In this document: in pieces, positions 1 through 10,645 of the stretch
Numbering within the stretch: position 1 is the first letter of the stretch
Layout: each line of letters opens with the position of its first letter
Assembly (NCBI RefSeq): GCF_014197145.1
Contig: NZ_JACIEZ010000006.1
Location: 62,001 to 126,000, forward strand
Reading direction: 5' to 3'
Source of the DNA: Gellertiella hungarica
GTDB lineage: Bacteria > Pseudomonadota > Alphaproteobacteria > Rhizobiales > Rhizobiaceae
DNA length: 64,000 bases
Translations under genes and position numbers: made by a program
The notes under the pieces: generated by a model
Database searches by the model: none
The model's input: only the letters and a program-made list of their open reading frames with translations
What the model was told of the DNA's origin: nothing

Positions 1-1303
1 CGGCCCGGATCGTGCCCGGCCTGCCGGTATCGCGGCTGTCCGACAGCGCCAGCGAGAAGCCGACGAGATCGGCCTGCATGGCATCGAGCGAATTGGTTTC
101 CGTATCGAAGGCGACGAGGCCGGTTTCGCGGGCATCGGCAATCCAGCGGTCGAGGGTGGCGATGTCGCGGATCGTCTCATAAAGCGAGCGGTCGATGGGC
201 TGGTCCTTGAAGAGCCCGGCCCGCTCGATGGCGAAAGCCTCGCTTTCCCGCGCGCCGGCGGGGGTTGCGGCCTTCGGCGCGTCCAGCTTCGCCGGCTCCG
301 CGGCGGCGGGGGCTGCGGGTCCGCCCGATGCCTCGCCCTTGTCGAGATCGGGGCCGTGGGCGGCGGCACCCCATTCCACCGGCACGGCAGCCGGTTCGAT
401 GGCGGATGCATCCGTTCCGGTCGCTTCGGCGACGCGGCGGGTGAGCGTGGTGAATTCCATGGCCTTCAGGAAGGCGATCAGCTTCGGCCCGTCCTGCGGG
501 TGCAGCATGAGGTCCTCGAGCGCCATGTCGACGGGCGTATCCGTCTTCAGCGTCACGAGCTGCCTGGAGATCTTCACGAGCTCGGCATTGGCGAGGATGT
601 TCTCGCGGCGCTTCTGCTGCTTGATCTCGCCGGCGCGGGCCAGCAGCGTGTCGAGATCGCCGAACTCCTCCAGAAGCTGCGCCGCGGTCTTCGGGCCGAT
701 GCCCGGGACGCCGGGCACGTTGTCGGTGGAATCGCCGGTCAGCGCCTGCAGGTCGATCATCTTTTCGGGCGGCACGCCCCATTTCTCGATCACTTCGGGG
801 ATGGAGATCTGCTTGTCCTTCATGCTGTCATACATGTGGACATTGGGGGTGACGAGCTGCATCAGGTCCTTGTCGGAGGAGATGATCGTCACGTCGGCGC
901 CGATGGCCTCGGCCTGGCGGGCATAGGTGGCGATGATGTCGTCCGCCTCATAGCCTTCGATCTCGATGCAGGGCAGGTTGAAGGCCTTCGTGGCATGACG
1001 GATCAGCCCGAACTGGGGGATGAGATCCTCCGGCGGGGCGGAGCGGTTCGCCTTGTATTCCGGATAGAGTTCGTTGCGGAAGGTCTTCGAGGAATAGTCG
1101 AAGATGACCGCGAAATGGGTGGGCGTGACCCCGACGGAGGTATCGCGCGCATCGGTCAGCAGCTTCCACAGCATGTTGCAGAAACCGGAGACGGCATTGA
1201 CCGGCAGGCCGTCCGACTTGCGGTTCAGCGCGGGGATGGCGTGGAAGGCGCGGAAGATGAAGCCCGAGCCGTCGACGAGGAAGAGATGATCGCCTTTTTT
1301 CAT
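1..1303 (-). CDS. polA: DNA polymerase I, N-terminal part (runs off the left edge)
   Basis: DNA polymerase I fills gaps in repair and removes Okazaki primers. The visible 434 codons start MKKGDHLFLVDGSGFIFRAF, the usual start of alphaproteobacterial PolA. Residues about 5-300 are the 5'-3' exonuclease domain, with the acidic metal-binding segments (EADDIIA, SSDKDLMQL) and the helix-hairpin-helix (GVPGIGPKTA). A low-complexity Ala/Pro linker follows. The 3'-5' proofreading domain then begins, with its ExoI motif FDTETNSLD carrying intact Asp and Glu, so proofreading is probably retained, unlike in Taq polymerase. The rest of that domain and the polymerase domain lie beyond base 1. The gene is cut by the window edge and is not broken. 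It is divergent from the MarR gene. Confidence 0.96.
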   Translation of the reverse strand, partial: MKKGDHLFLVDGSGFIFRAFHAIPALNRKSDGLPVNAVSGFCNMLWKLLTDARDTSVGVTPTHFAVIFDYSSKTFRNELYPEYKANRSAPPEDLIPQFGLIRHATKAFNLPCIEIEGYEADDIIATYARQAEAIGADVTIISSDKDLMQLVTPNVHMYDSMKDKQISIPEVIEKWGVPPEKMIDLQALTGDSTDNVPGVPGIGPKTAAQLLEEFGDLDTLLARAGEIKQQKRRENILANAELVKISRQLVTLKTDTPVDMALEDLMLHPQDGPKLIAFLKAMEFTTLTRRVAEATGTDASAIEPAAVPVEWGAAAHGPDLDKGEASGGPAAPAAAEPAKLDAPKAATPAGARESEAFAIERAGLFKDQPIDRSLYETIRDIATLDRWIADARETGLVAFDTETNSLDAMQADLVGFSLALSDSRDTGRPGTIRA

Positions 1304-1734
1304 GGGAAAGATGGATAGCGCGGGGGCGGGCAAAGGTCCATCGGCGAAATCTGCGAAGAGCGAATTGGCTGTTGGAACAGGCCCTCACCAAAACGTTACC
1401 GATTTGTAATTTTGCCGGGCGCCCCTTTCCCTTGAAAAACCACATTCGGGGCCTCATCTCCTCATTACCGGCGCTTGGAAGCCGCCGACGTCCGATTGCC
1501 CGCCCGTCCCCCGCTTGGCAGTCGGACCCGGACAAAGGCCTTATCCCCCTCTCCGGGCCTTTGTCCCCTCTTTCAGTGCCGCCATGGCTCGCCTCCAGGC
1601 CATGGCGGCCTCCCTTCCCCCGAAGCTCTCCCGTTCCCCCTGATTCTCGCGTGCAAAACTGTGGTCCGCGTGGCTTGCCTTGCAGCGGATCGCACCGCAT
1701 TATCGCCGCGTCCAAAACACGCGCGAACGCGGTC
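1304..1734. other. polA-marR intergenic region with two consecutive palindromes
   Basis: No convincing gene lies in these 431 bases, although the frame of the MarR gene stays open upstream of its chosen start. Two perfect 11-bp inverted repeats lie close together. The first has arms 1530-1540 (GGACAAAGGCC) and 1556-1566 with a pyrimidine-rich 15-nt loop. The second has arms 1578-1588 (GCCGCCATGGC) and 1599-1609 with a 10-nt loop. Neither is followed by a real T run, so a simple terminator is not supported. They could be a structured leader of the MarR gene or part of an unannotated small RNA. Confidence 0.5.
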
Positions 1735-2166
1735 ATGAGCTTCAACCGAACCGATTCCGCTGCCTATCTGGCCGGCCAGCTGGCCAAGGCCTTTTCGCGT
1801 TCGCTGCAGAAGCGGGCGACGGCGCTCGGCTTTTCGCCCGGACAATGGCCGATCCTGCTGGAGCTGTGGGCAGAAGACGGGCTCACCCAGCGCCAGCTGA
1901 TCGATCGCGTCGGTATCGAGCAGGCGACGATGGCGAACACGCTTTCCCGCATGCAGCGGGACGGGCTGATCGAACGACGCGCCCATCCGACCGACCGGCG
2001 GGCGCAGCTGGTTTTCCTGACGGACGAGGCACGGGCGCTCGAGCCGCGTGCCGTCGAGGCCGCCCGCGAGGCGGACGACGCCATGTTTGCCGGCTTTCGC
2101 CGCTTCGAACGCGAGCTTCTGCTGGAATACATGCGCATCATCATCGAAAACGCCCGCAAGGACTGA
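1735..2166 (+). CDS. MarR family transcriptional regulator
   Basis: A winged-helix DNA-binding regulator of the MarR family, 143 aa, usual length 140-160. The recognition region is clear: a helix-turn-helix around residues 55-80 (LTQRQLIDRVGIEQATMANT) followed by the wing IERRAHPTDRRAQLVFLT, whose DRR segment is the family hallmark. The flanking helices would form the dimer interface. I chose the ATG at 1735 (MSFNRTDSAAYL) because homology starts there. The Shine-Dalgarno signal is weak and the frame is open further upstream, so the start is not certain. MarR proteins usually repress a nearby gene and respond to phenolic or oxidising ligands. The downstream M20 peptidase is 140 bases away and could be a target, but the sequence does not prove it. 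Confidence 0.9.
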   Translation: MSFNRTDSAAYLAGQLAKAFSRSLQKRATALGFSPGQWPILLELWAEDGLTQRQLIDRVGIEQATMANTLSRMQRDGLIERRAHPTDRRAQLVFLTDEARALEPRAVEAAREADDAMFAGFRRFERELLLEYMRIIIENARKD

Positions 2167-2309
2167 AAGGCCGGGGCGGATCGGGTGCCATCCATCAAGA
2201 TCGGCAATGAGTCCCGCAAATTTTCAATCTGGTACTCCACTGCCCGAGCGATTAGGGTCCGCCCACCGGGCAGCCCTGCTGCCTCTCGCGCCTCATCAGG
2301 AGTATCTTC

Positions 2310-3695
2310 ATGTCCGATCTATCCGCCGTGCTGGACCGCGCCGACAAGAACCTGCCGGGAAGCCTGGAGCGGCTCTTCGAGCTGGTCCGCATCAAGTCGA
2401 TCTCGACCGATCCGGCCTATGCGGGCGAATGCCGCCGCGCCGCCGAATGGCTGGTGAAGGAGCTTCAGGGCCTGGGCTTCGATGCCTCCGTGCGCGACAC
2501 GCCCGGCCATCCCATGGTGGTCGCCCATCACGCTGGCGCTTCGGCCGACGCGCCGCATGCGCTGTTCTACGGCCATTACGACGTACAGCCGGTCGATCCG
2601 CTCGCGCTGTGGGAAACCGACCCCTTCGAGCCCACCATCCGGCAGGAGGACGGCCGCGACGTGATCACCGGACGCGGCACCTCCGACGACAAGGGCCAGC
2701 TTCTCACCTTCGTGGAAGCCTGCCGCGCCTACAAGGAAGTGAAGGGCGCGCTGCCGGCGCGCATCACCATCCTGTTCGAGGGCGAGGAGGAATCCGGTTC
2801 GCCCTCGCTCAAGCCCTTCCTGGAGGCTCACAAGGAGGAGCTCAAGGCGGATTTCGCCCTGGTCTGCGACACCTCCATGTGGAATCGCGAGACGCCCGCC
2901 ATTTCCGCCGGGCTTCGCGGTCTCGTCGGCGAGGAAATCGTGGTCAAGGCGGCAAAGCGCGACCTGCATTCCGGCTATTACGGCGGGGCTGCGGCCAATC
3001 CGATCCATGTGCTCGCCCGCATCCTGGCGGGCCTGCACGACGAGACCGGCCGCGTGACGCTGCCCGGCTTCTATGACGGCGTGGAGGAAACGCCCGAGGA
3101 CATCAAGGCGATGTGGCAGACCCTCGGCCTCACCGACGAAGCCTTCCTCGGCGAGATCGGCCTGTCGCGGCCTTCGGGCGAGAAAGGGCGCTCGGTGCTG
3201 GAACTCACCTGGGCGCGGCCGACGGCGGAAGTCAACGGCATCGAGGGCGGCTATACCGGCGAGGGCTTCAAGACGGTGATCGCGGCGCAGGCCTCCGCAA
3301 AGGTGTCCTTCCGCCTGGTGGGCAAGCAGGACCCGAACGCGATCCGCGAGAGCTTCCGCGCCTATGTGCGCGCCAGGCTGCCCGAGGACTGCTCCGTGGA
3401 GTTCCACGCCCATGGCGGTTCGCCCGCCATCCAGCTTCCCTACGATTCCGCGCTGCTGGCCAAGGCCAAGGAGGCGCTTTCTGCCGAATGGCCGAAGCCT
3501 GCGGTGGTTATCGGCATGGGCGGATCGATCCCGATCGTCGGCGACTTCCAGAAGATGCTCGGCATGGAATCGATGCTGACCGGTTTCGCGCTCAGCGACG
3601 ACCGCATCCACTCGCCCAACGAGAAATACGACCTCAACTCCTATCACCGCGGCATCCGCTCCTGGATCCGGATTCTCGACCGTCTGGCGGGTTGA
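2310..3695 (+). CDS. M20 family metallo-dipeptidase
   Basis: A cytosolic zinc peptidase of family M20 (dipeptidase/CNDP-like), 461 aa, full length. The metal and catalytic residues are visible: GHYDVQP (His89, Asp91), TSDDKG (bridging Asp at 126/127) and FEGEEESGS (general base and ligand Glu at about 159-161). Later motifs include DLHSGYYGG and the C-terminal HSPNEKYD with a metal-binding His. The insert between the two halves is the dimerisation (lid) domain. The start ATG at 2310 follows AGGAG at 2299-2303. Members cleave dipeptides or acylated amino acids, and the exact substrate cannot be read from sequence. A strong terminator follows at 3777, so the gene is probably transcribed alone or with marR. 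Confidence 0.92.
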   Translation: MSDLSAVLDRADKNLPGSLERLFELVRIKSISTDPAYAGECRRAAEWLVKELQGLGFDASVRDTPGHPMVVAHHAGASADAPHALFYGHYDVQPVDPLALWETDPFEPTIRQEDGRDVITGRGTSDDKGQLLTFVEACRAYKEVKGALPARITILFEGEEESGSPSLKPFLEAHKEELKADFALVCDTSMWNRETPAISAGLRGLVGEEIVVKAAKRDLHSGYYGGAAANPIHVLARILAGLHDETGRVTLPGFYDGVEETPEDIKAMWQTLGLTDEAFLGEIGLSRPSGEKGRSVLELTWARPTAEVNGIEGGYTGEGFKTVIAAQASAKVSFRLVGKQDPNAIRESFRAYVRARLPEDCSVEFHAHGGSPAIQLPYDSALLAKAKEALSAEWPKPAVVIGMGGSIPIVGDFQKMLGMESMLTGFALSDDRIHSPNEKYDLNSYHRGIRSWIRILDRLAG

Positions 3696-3776
3696 GGGAA
3701 AAAACGGCGCCATGCCCCGTGCAACGAGGGCATGGCCTCGGCCACGACATTTTGCAATGCAAAAACGACGAAAAGC

Positions 3777-3803
3777 AAAAGGCCGGGCAAAACCCGGCCT
3801 TTT
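3777..3803 (+). terminator. Rho-independent terminator after the M20 peptidase gene
   Basis: Perfect inverted repeat with arms 3777-3787 (AAAAGGCCGGG) and 3793-3803, and a 5-nt loop. The distal arm ends in TTTT. It lies 80 bases after the peptidase stop codon. The A run on the left makes it usable in both directions. Confidence 0.8.
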
Positions 3804-3983
3804 ATCGGTCTCGGGCCTGCCAGTACATCCGTGGTCAGGCCGTCGACGATGAAATTGTCCGTCCGGAACCTTGTCCGAACCATTTCTCAAGCCTACGCCG
3901 GAATGGTTAACAATTCATGAACATCAGATGGGGTCGGTTTTCCGCGCTTTCAAGGGACGGGCGGCAGCAGGGGCCGAAAAGCG

Positions 3984-4098
3984 CGAAACCCGGCGCGGGA
4001 GGAGCGCCGGGTTTCGAATGCTGACTGGCAATTATTGGGAGGAGGAGGATTGCCAGTCTCCACGAAGGACGCTGGGAGGAGGAGTGCGTCGCTTCGAT
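3984..4098 (-). ncRNA. Probable small RNA with three anti-Shine-Dalgarno hairpins (alpha-r14/cuckoo-like)
   Basis: Read on the minus strand, three hairpins stand in a row, each showing a C/U-rich loop complementary to ribosome-binding sites. Hairpin 1 (4096-4063) has a 10-bp stem with one bulge and a loop containing CCTCCTCCC. Hairpin 2 (4058-4023) has a perfect 10-bp stem and a loop with CCTCCTCCTCCC. Hairpin 3 (4016-3984) has a perfect 13-bp stem and the loop TCCTCCC, followed by CGCTTTTCGG, so it may also terminate transcription. A -10-like TATAGT sits just upstream (4111-4106). Repeated hairpins with CCUCCUCCC loops are the mark of the cuckoo RNAs and the rhizobial alpha-r14 (NfeR1) family, which act in trans on mRNAs. 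Total length of about 115-130 nt fits that family. The assignment rests on structure and loop motif, not on a database match. The plus strand frame here is not a convincing gene. Confidence 0.68.
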
Positions 4099-4105
4099 GC
4101 TTGTG

Positions 4106-4111
4106 ACTATA
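4106..4111 (-). promoter_or_regulatory. Candidate -10 box for the three-hairpin RNA
   Basis: On the minus strand the hexamer TATAGT lies about 10 bases before the first hairpin, which would place the RNA 5' end near 4098. I see no good TTGACA-like -35 at 16-18 bases, so an activator or another sigma factor may be needed. Weak evidence taken alone. Confidence 0.35.
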
Positions 4112-4221
4112 CCTGCTCCATTGCTTTTTAAAACCATTAATGCTGCAGCGCAGCGTTGCAATAATTGCATGGCTAAAAAAGCGGCTTGCCCTTGCGCCGC
4201 CCATTTTTTAAACAGAGAATC

Positions 4222-4704
4222 ATGAGCCTCGAATCCGTTACCCGCTTCTTCCAGGACCACGCGCCCGACATCTCCGTGATCGTCACGGAGAAGAGCTCGG
4301 CGACGGTGGCGCTTGCCGCGGAGGCCCATGGCGTGAAGCCCGAGCAGATTGCCAAGACGCTCTGCGCCCGCGTGGGCGACCGGGTGATCCTGGTGGTGAT
4401 GGCGGGCACCGCGCGGCTCGACAACCGGAAATTCAAGGACCTGTTCGGCACCAAGCCGCGGATGCTCGATGCGGAGGAAGTGGCGGCTCTCACCAGCCAT
4501 CCCGTCGGCGGCGTCTGCCCCTTCGGCCTGCCGCAGCCGATCCCGGTCTATTGCGACCTGTCGCTGAAGGCCTTCGACCAGGTGGTTCCCGCCGCAGGCG
4601 CCATCAATGCCGCCGTCCACATCGCGCCCGACCGGATGGTGGAGCTCACGGGTGCCGAATGGGCCGATCTCGCCCAGGCGCCGAAGCCGGAAGCCGACGC
4701 CTGA
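4222..4704 (+). CDS. YbaK/EbsC family aminoacyl-tRNA deacylase
   Basis: A 160-aa stand-alone trans-editing enzyme of the YbaK/ProX superfamily. Such proteins hydrolyse mischarged tRNAs, classically Cys-tRNA(Pro) or Ala-tRNA(Pro), in the cytosol. The conserved substrate-binding lysine is in EQIAKTLCAR (Lys45), and the glycine-rich signature is HPVGGVCPFGL, about residues 93-103. The late segment GAINAAVHIAP is also typical. The subgroup (YbaK, ProX or YeaK type) is not certain. The ATG at 4222 is chosen because homology begins with MSLESVTRFF. The gene diverges from the small RNA on the minus strand and is followed by a class A PBP gene after about 180 bases. Confidence 0.87.
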   Translation: MSLESVTRFFQDHAPDISVIVTEKSSATVALAAEAHGVKPEQIAKTLCARVGDRVILVVMAGTARLDNRKFKDLFGTKPRMLDAEEVAALTSHPVGGVCPFGLPQPIPVYCDLSLKAFDQVVPAAGAINAAVHIAPDRMVELTGAEWADLAQAPKPEADA

Positions 4705-4885
4705 CCGGGCGGCATGTGCCTTTTCGGGATGCGGCAGGCGTCTTTATACCGAAAATTAACGCCCCTTAAATCGCCGCAATTTAGGATCATCGCCTCCGGC
4801 ATGCGGAGAGGCGGGCATGACGGCGCCCGGTTGCTCGGCCGTGAGGGAACGGGAATGGCGCCGCGGATGGGACTGATCGCAGGGC

Positions 4886-7108
4886 ATGGCAGGCAAGTCT
4901 AGGTCGAGAGAGCGGATCGAGCCCTCCTTCGGGGAGGACGAGGTTCACCCGGAAGACGACTTCCGGCTGGACGAGGAGGATCGCGTGGTCAAGAGCCGGG
5001 GCAAGCCGTCCGGAAAGCCTGCCGGCAAGTCCTCCGGCCGCAGCGCCAGGGGTGCCGGCAAGGCGCCCGCGCCCGAGCGCAGGAAGCAGCGGCGCGGCGG
5101 CTTCGGCCTCTTCCGCCTGATCCGCCGAATGGTCTACTGGACGATCGTTCTCGGCATCTGGGGCAGCATCGGCATAGCCGGCCTCGTCATCTATTACGGC
5201 GCGCGCATGCCGAGCGCGGAAACCTGGAAGATCCCGGAACGGCCGCCGAACGTGAAGATAACGGGCGTGGACGGCAGCGTGATCGCCAATCGCGGCGCTA
5301 CCGGCGGCGAGGAGCTCTCGCTCCAGGAAATGTCTCCCTACATTCCCATGGCGCTGGTCGCCATCGAGGACCGGCGCTTCTACAGCCATTACGGCGTCGA
5401 TCCGCTGGGGCTGGCGCGCGCGATGATCACCAATGTGGCGGCCGGTCACATGGTGCAGGGCGGCTCGACCGTCACGCAGCAGCTTGCCAAGAACATGTTC
5501 CTTTCCCCCGAGCGCACGCTGGAGCGCAAGGTGCAGGAGGTGCTCCTCGCGCTCTGGCTGGAACATACCTATTCCAAGGACCAGATCCTCGAAATGTACC
5601 TCAACCGGGTGTTCTTCGGCTCCAACGCCTATGGCGTGGAGGCGGCGTCGCGCCGCTACTTCAACAAGTCCGCCCGCGACGTGACGCTTGGCGAGGCCGC
5701 GCTTCTGGCGGGCCTGCTCAAGGCACCCTCCCGGCTTTCCCCGGCGCGCGACCCGCAGGCGGCTGAGGCCCGCGCCCAGGTGGTGCTCCAGGCCATGCGC
5801 GAGGAGGGCATGATCACCGAGGCGGAGATCAAGACCGCCATGTCCGCCCCGCCGACGCGCGCCAAGAGCTACTGGTCCGGCGCCGAATACTATGCCGCCG
5901 ACATGGTGATGGACGAGTTGCCGGGGCTCATCGGCGAGGTGAAGCAGGATATCGTCGTCGAAACCACCCTCGACATGACGCTGGAAAAGAAGGCGGAACA
6001 GGTCATTGCCGAGACGCTCTCGAAGAATGCCAGCAAGTACCGGGTATCCCAGGCCGCGCTGATCTCCATCGACGGGACGGGCGCGATCCGCGCCGTGGTC
6101 GGCGGGCGGGACTATGCCGACAGCCAGTTCAACCGCGCCACCCGCGCAAAGCGCCAGCCGGGCTCCGCCTTCAAGCCCTTCGTCTATGCGGCCGCGCTCG
6201 AAATGGGCGAAACGCCGGCCTCGATCTTCAACGATGCCCGCATCCGCATCGGCAACTGGACGCCGGAGAACTACGACCAGAAATACAACGGTCCGGTGAC
6301 GCTGGCCGAAGCGCTGGCCCGGTCTCTCAACACGGTCTCGGCCCAGCTGGTGATGCAGGCGGGTCCCGACAAGGTCATCCAGCTCGCGCGGCGCCTCGGC
6401 ATCGCCTCGCCGCTCCAGTCGAATGCCTCGATCGCGCTCGGCACCTCGGAGGTGACGCTGGCCGAGCTTACCGGCGCCTATGCCTCCTTCCAGAACGGCG
6501 GCTACAAGGCGACCCCGCACCTCATCCGGCGGGTGACGAAGCCCGATGGCACCGTGCTCTACGAAAACACCTACGACACCCCGCCCCGGGTTCTCGACGA
6601 GAAGACGGTGGTCGACATGAACTACATGATGGGGCAGGTGATCGCGATCGGCACGGGCAAGAAGGCAGCCCTTCCCGGCTGGCAGGTGGCGGGCAAGACC
6701 GGCACCACCCAGTCCTACCGCGACGCGCTTTTCCTCGGCTTCACCAGCAACCTCGTCACCGGCGTCTGGTTCGGCAACGACGACGGCAAGTTCATGAAGA
6801 AGGTCACCGGCGGGGGCCTTCCGGCGCAGGCCTGGAAAGAGTTCATGCTGGCCGCCCACGAAGGCCTTTCGCCGGCACCGGTCTTCGGCAACGGCCTGCC
6901 GTCCGACCAGGTCCTGCCCGGCGTTGGCCAGGGACCGCTCACCGTCAGCGACGTGATAACGGGCGATCCCGAAGCCTATCCGGAAGCACCGCCCGGCGAG
7001 ATGCCCGACAGCCCGGATCTCGCGCCGGATCCCAACCTGCCGCCGCTCGAGGCCAGCCGTCCTGTGCCCCACCGCAGCAGCCTTCTCGACATCCTCATGG
7101 GCGAATGA
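4886..7108 (+). CDS. Class A penicillin-binding protein (PBP1A family)
   Basis: A bifunctional peptidoglycan synthase of 740 aa. After a basic, low-complexity cytoplasmic tail of about 70 residues comes one membrane segment (about 82-105). The GT51 glycosyltransferase domain has the catalytic Glu161 in EDRRFYSHYG and the GGSTVTQQLAKN motif. The transpeptidase domain has all three signature motifs: SAFK with Ser427, SLN at about 480 and KTG at about 604. Both activities should therefore be intact. The periplasmic tail is Pro/Asp rich. The protein polymerises lipid II and cross-links the strands in the periplasm. Which rhizobial paralogue it corresponds to (PBP1a, PBP1b or PbpC) cannot be told from one locus, so no symbol is given. 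It is probably monocistronic, and the following 270 bases hold the dnaK promoter. Confidence 0.95.
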   Translation: MAGKSRSRERIEPSFGEDEVHPEDDFRLDEEDRVVKSRGKPSGKPAGKSSGRSARGAGKAPAPERRKQRRGGFGLFRLIRRMVYWTIVLGIWGSIGIAGLVIYYGARMPSAETWKIPERPPNVKITGVDGSVIANRGATGGEELSLQEMSPYIPMALVAIEDRRFYSHYGVDPLGLARAMITNVAAGHMVQGGSTVTQQLAKNMFLSPERTLERKVQEVLLALWLEHTYSKDQILEMYLNRVFFGSNAYGVEAASRRYFNKSARDVTLGEAALLAGLLKAPSRLSPARDPQAAEARAQVVLQAMREEGMITEAEIKTAMSAPPTRAKSYWSGAEYYAADMVMDELPGLIGEVKQDIVVETTLDMTLEKKAEQVIAETLSKNASKYRVSQAALISIDGTGAIRAVVGGRDYADSQFNRATRAKRQPGSAFKPFVYAAALEMGETPASIFNDARIRIGNWTPENYDQKYNGPVTLAEALARSLNTVSAQLVMQAGPDKVIQLARRLGIASPLQSNASIALGTSEVTLAELTGAYASFQNGGYKATPHLIRRVTKPDGTVLYENTYDTPPRVLDEKTVVDMNYMMGQVIAIGTGKKAALPGWQVAGKTGTTQSYRDALFLGFTSNLVTGVWFGNDDGKFMKKVTGGGLPAQAWKEFMLAAHEGLSPAPVFGNGLPSDQVLPGVGQGPLTVSDVITGDPEAYPEAPPGEMPDSPDLAPDPNLPPLEASRPVPHRSSLLDILMGE

Positions 7109-7237
7109 GACCCGGGCAGGGTCCGCGCAAGTGTGGCCTGCTAGGGCAGGCGCACCGGCCCGTGCGGGGCATGCATCCGCATGCGGGAAAAGGCCTGAGG
7201 CGGAAGCGTTTTTCGGCTCTTCTTCTCCCGCTCATGC

Positions 7238-7266
7238 CTTGCAGGGATGAAAACTGCTTCTTATAT
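7238..7266 (+). promoter_or_regulatory. RpoH (sigma-32 type) heat-shock promoter of dnaK
   Basis: CTTG at 7238-7241 and CTTATAT at 7260-7266 with an 18-base spacer match the alphaproteobacterial RpoH promoter pattern of a CTTG -35 and a CYTATNT-like -10. The position about 105 bases before the dnaK ATG fits. This implies heat-shock control of dnaK-dnaJ. Confidence 0.75.
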
Positions 7267-7378
7267 GTGCCGCATCACCGCGAGCGAACCTCGCGACAGA
7301 ACTGAAATCATTCCCGTTAGGGGCTGACCTGGGAATGCCTGACTGGGGTTCCTGCAGCCTGCTTCAAGGAGAGTAGAC

Positions 7379-9295
<1,917 letters not shown>

Positions 9296-9402
9296 GGCCC
9301 CTCTACCATCACGCGAAAGACGATATGTCCTGCCGTTCCCGGGCATGAAGAAGGGGCTTCCCGGAGGGAAGCGCTCCTTCGGCCCCCGAGGATCACTCCG
9401 GA

Positions 9403-9432
9403 GCCGCGCGCCAGAAATGACGCGCGGCTTTT
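9403..9432 (+). terminator. Terminator-like hairpin between dnaK and dnaJ
   Basis: Perfect 8-bp stem GCCGCGCG (9403-9410) / CGCGCGGC (9421-9428) with a 10-nt loop, followed by TTTT. A second imperfect hairpin lies just upstream at about 9348-9380. Placed between two genes of one chaperone operon, it may attenuate transcription so that less DnaJ than DnaK is made, or it may stabilise the 3' end of a dnaK-only mRNA. Confidence 0.6.
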
Positions 9433-9475
9433 GAGGAAAGGCGGGAAACTCCTTTGGACCGGAGCCTGAACCAGC

Positions 9476-10618
9476 ATGGCGAAAGCTGATTTTTACGAAA
9501 CCCTGGGTGTTGCCCGCACGGCGGACGAGAAGGAGCTGAAGAGCGCCTTCCGCAAGCTGGCGATGAAATACCACCCGGACAAGAATCCCGGCGATGCGGC
9601 TGCCGAGAAGAAGTTCAAGGAAATCAACGAGGCCTATGAAACGCTGAAGGATCCGCAGAAGCGGGCTGCCTACGACCGCTACGGCCATGCGGCCTTCGAG
9701 CAGGGCGGCATGGGCGGCGGTTTCGGCGGCGGGGGCGGCTTTGGCGGCGGCTCCTTCTCCGACATCTTCGAGGACATCTTCGGCGAGATGATGGGTGGCG
9801 GCCGCGGCCGTCGCTCCTCCAACGGCCGGGAGCGCGGGGCGGACCTGCGCTACAACATGGAGATCACGCTCGAGGAAGCCTTCGAAGGCAAGACGGCGCA
9901 GATCCGCGTGCCGACCGCCATCACCTGCGATGCCTGCACCGGCACCGGGGCCAAGCCCGGCACAAAGCCCGCCACCTGCGCGACCTGCCATGGCGCGGGG
10001 CGCGTGCGCGCGACGCAGGGCTTCTTCTCGGTCGAGCGCACCTGTCCGACCTGCGGCGGCCGGGGCCAGACGATTGCCGATCCCTGCGGCAAGTGCCATG
10101 GCGCGGGCCGCGTGACGGAAGAGCGCTCGCTCTCGGTCAACATTCCCGCCGGCATCGAGGACGGCACCCGCATCCGCCTTCAGGGCGAGGGCGAGGCAGG
10201 CCTGCGCGGCGGGCCTGCGGGCGATCTCTACATCTTCCTGTCCGTTGCCCCCCACCCCTTCTTCAAGCGCGACGGCGCCGATCTCTACTGCACCGTGCCC
10301 GTCTCGATGACGACGGCGGCACTCGGCGGCAAGTTCGACGTCTCGACGCTCGACGGCACCAAGTCGCGCGTGACGGTTCCCGAGGGAACCCAGGCAGGCA
10401 AGCAGTTCCGTCTGAAGGGCAAGGGCATGCCGGTGCTGCGCTCCTCGCAGATCGGCGACCTCTACATCCAGATCCAGATCGAGACCCCGCAGAAGCTCAC
10501 CAAGCGCCAGCGCGAGCTTCTGGAGGAATTCGAGCGCATCTCCTCCAAGGAGAACAACCCGGAATCCTCCGGCTTCTTCTCCCGCATGAAGGACTTCTTC
10601 GATACGCTCAGCGACTGA
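9476..10618 (+). CDS. dnaJ: Chaperone DnaJ (Hsp40)
   Basis: Type I J-protein, 380 aa, the co-chaperone that delivers clients to DnaK and stimulates its ATPase. The order is J domain (1-70) with the essential HPD in KYHPDKNP, a Gly/Phe-rich region (about 75-105), four zinc-binding repeats ([32 protein letters not shown]; about 145-220) and the C-terminal substrate-binding domains. All eight zinc cysteines are present. It shares the operon with dnaK, although a hairpin with a short T run lies between them. A strong terminator follows. Confidence 0.99.
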   Translation: MAKADFYETLGVARTADEKELKSAFRKLAMKYHPDKNPGDAAAEKKFKEINEAYETLKDPQKRAAYDRYGHAAFEQGGMGGGFGGGGGFGGGSFSDIFEDIFGEMMGGGRGRRSSNGRERGADLRYNMEITLEEAFEGKTAQIRVPTAITCDACTGTGAKPGTKPATCATCHGAGRVRATQGFFSVERTCPTCGGRGQTIADPCGKCHGAGRVTEERSLSVNIPAGIEDGTRIRLQGEGEAGLRGGPAGDLYIFLSVAPHPFFKRDGADLYCTVPVSMTTAALGGKFDVSTLDGTKSRVTVPEGTQAGKQFRLKGKGMPVLRSSQIGDLYIQIQIETPQKLTKRQRELLEEFERISSKENNPESSGFFSRMKDFFDTLSD

Positions 10619-10645
10619 CCGCCACCGGTCGCCGCCATGAACCGG

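Noticed and set aside
1-1303. polA as a pseudogene because it has no visible stop
   Set aside because: The frame is intact up to the window edge with all 5' exonuclease motifs, so it is simply cut by the window.
1372-1734. A longer MarR protein starting near 1372
   Set aside because: The extra 121 residues are low-complexity and cover two perfect palindromes. Family homology starts at 1735.
3871-4131. A short plus-strand frame of 86 codons over the three-hairpin region
   Set aside because: No ribosome site ahead of its start and no family; the palindromes with alike loops explain the sequence better as an RNA on the minus strand.
4787-7072. A long minus-strand frame opposite the class A PBP gene
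   Set aside because: Shadow of the PBP gene, whose catalytic motifs are all present on the plus strand.
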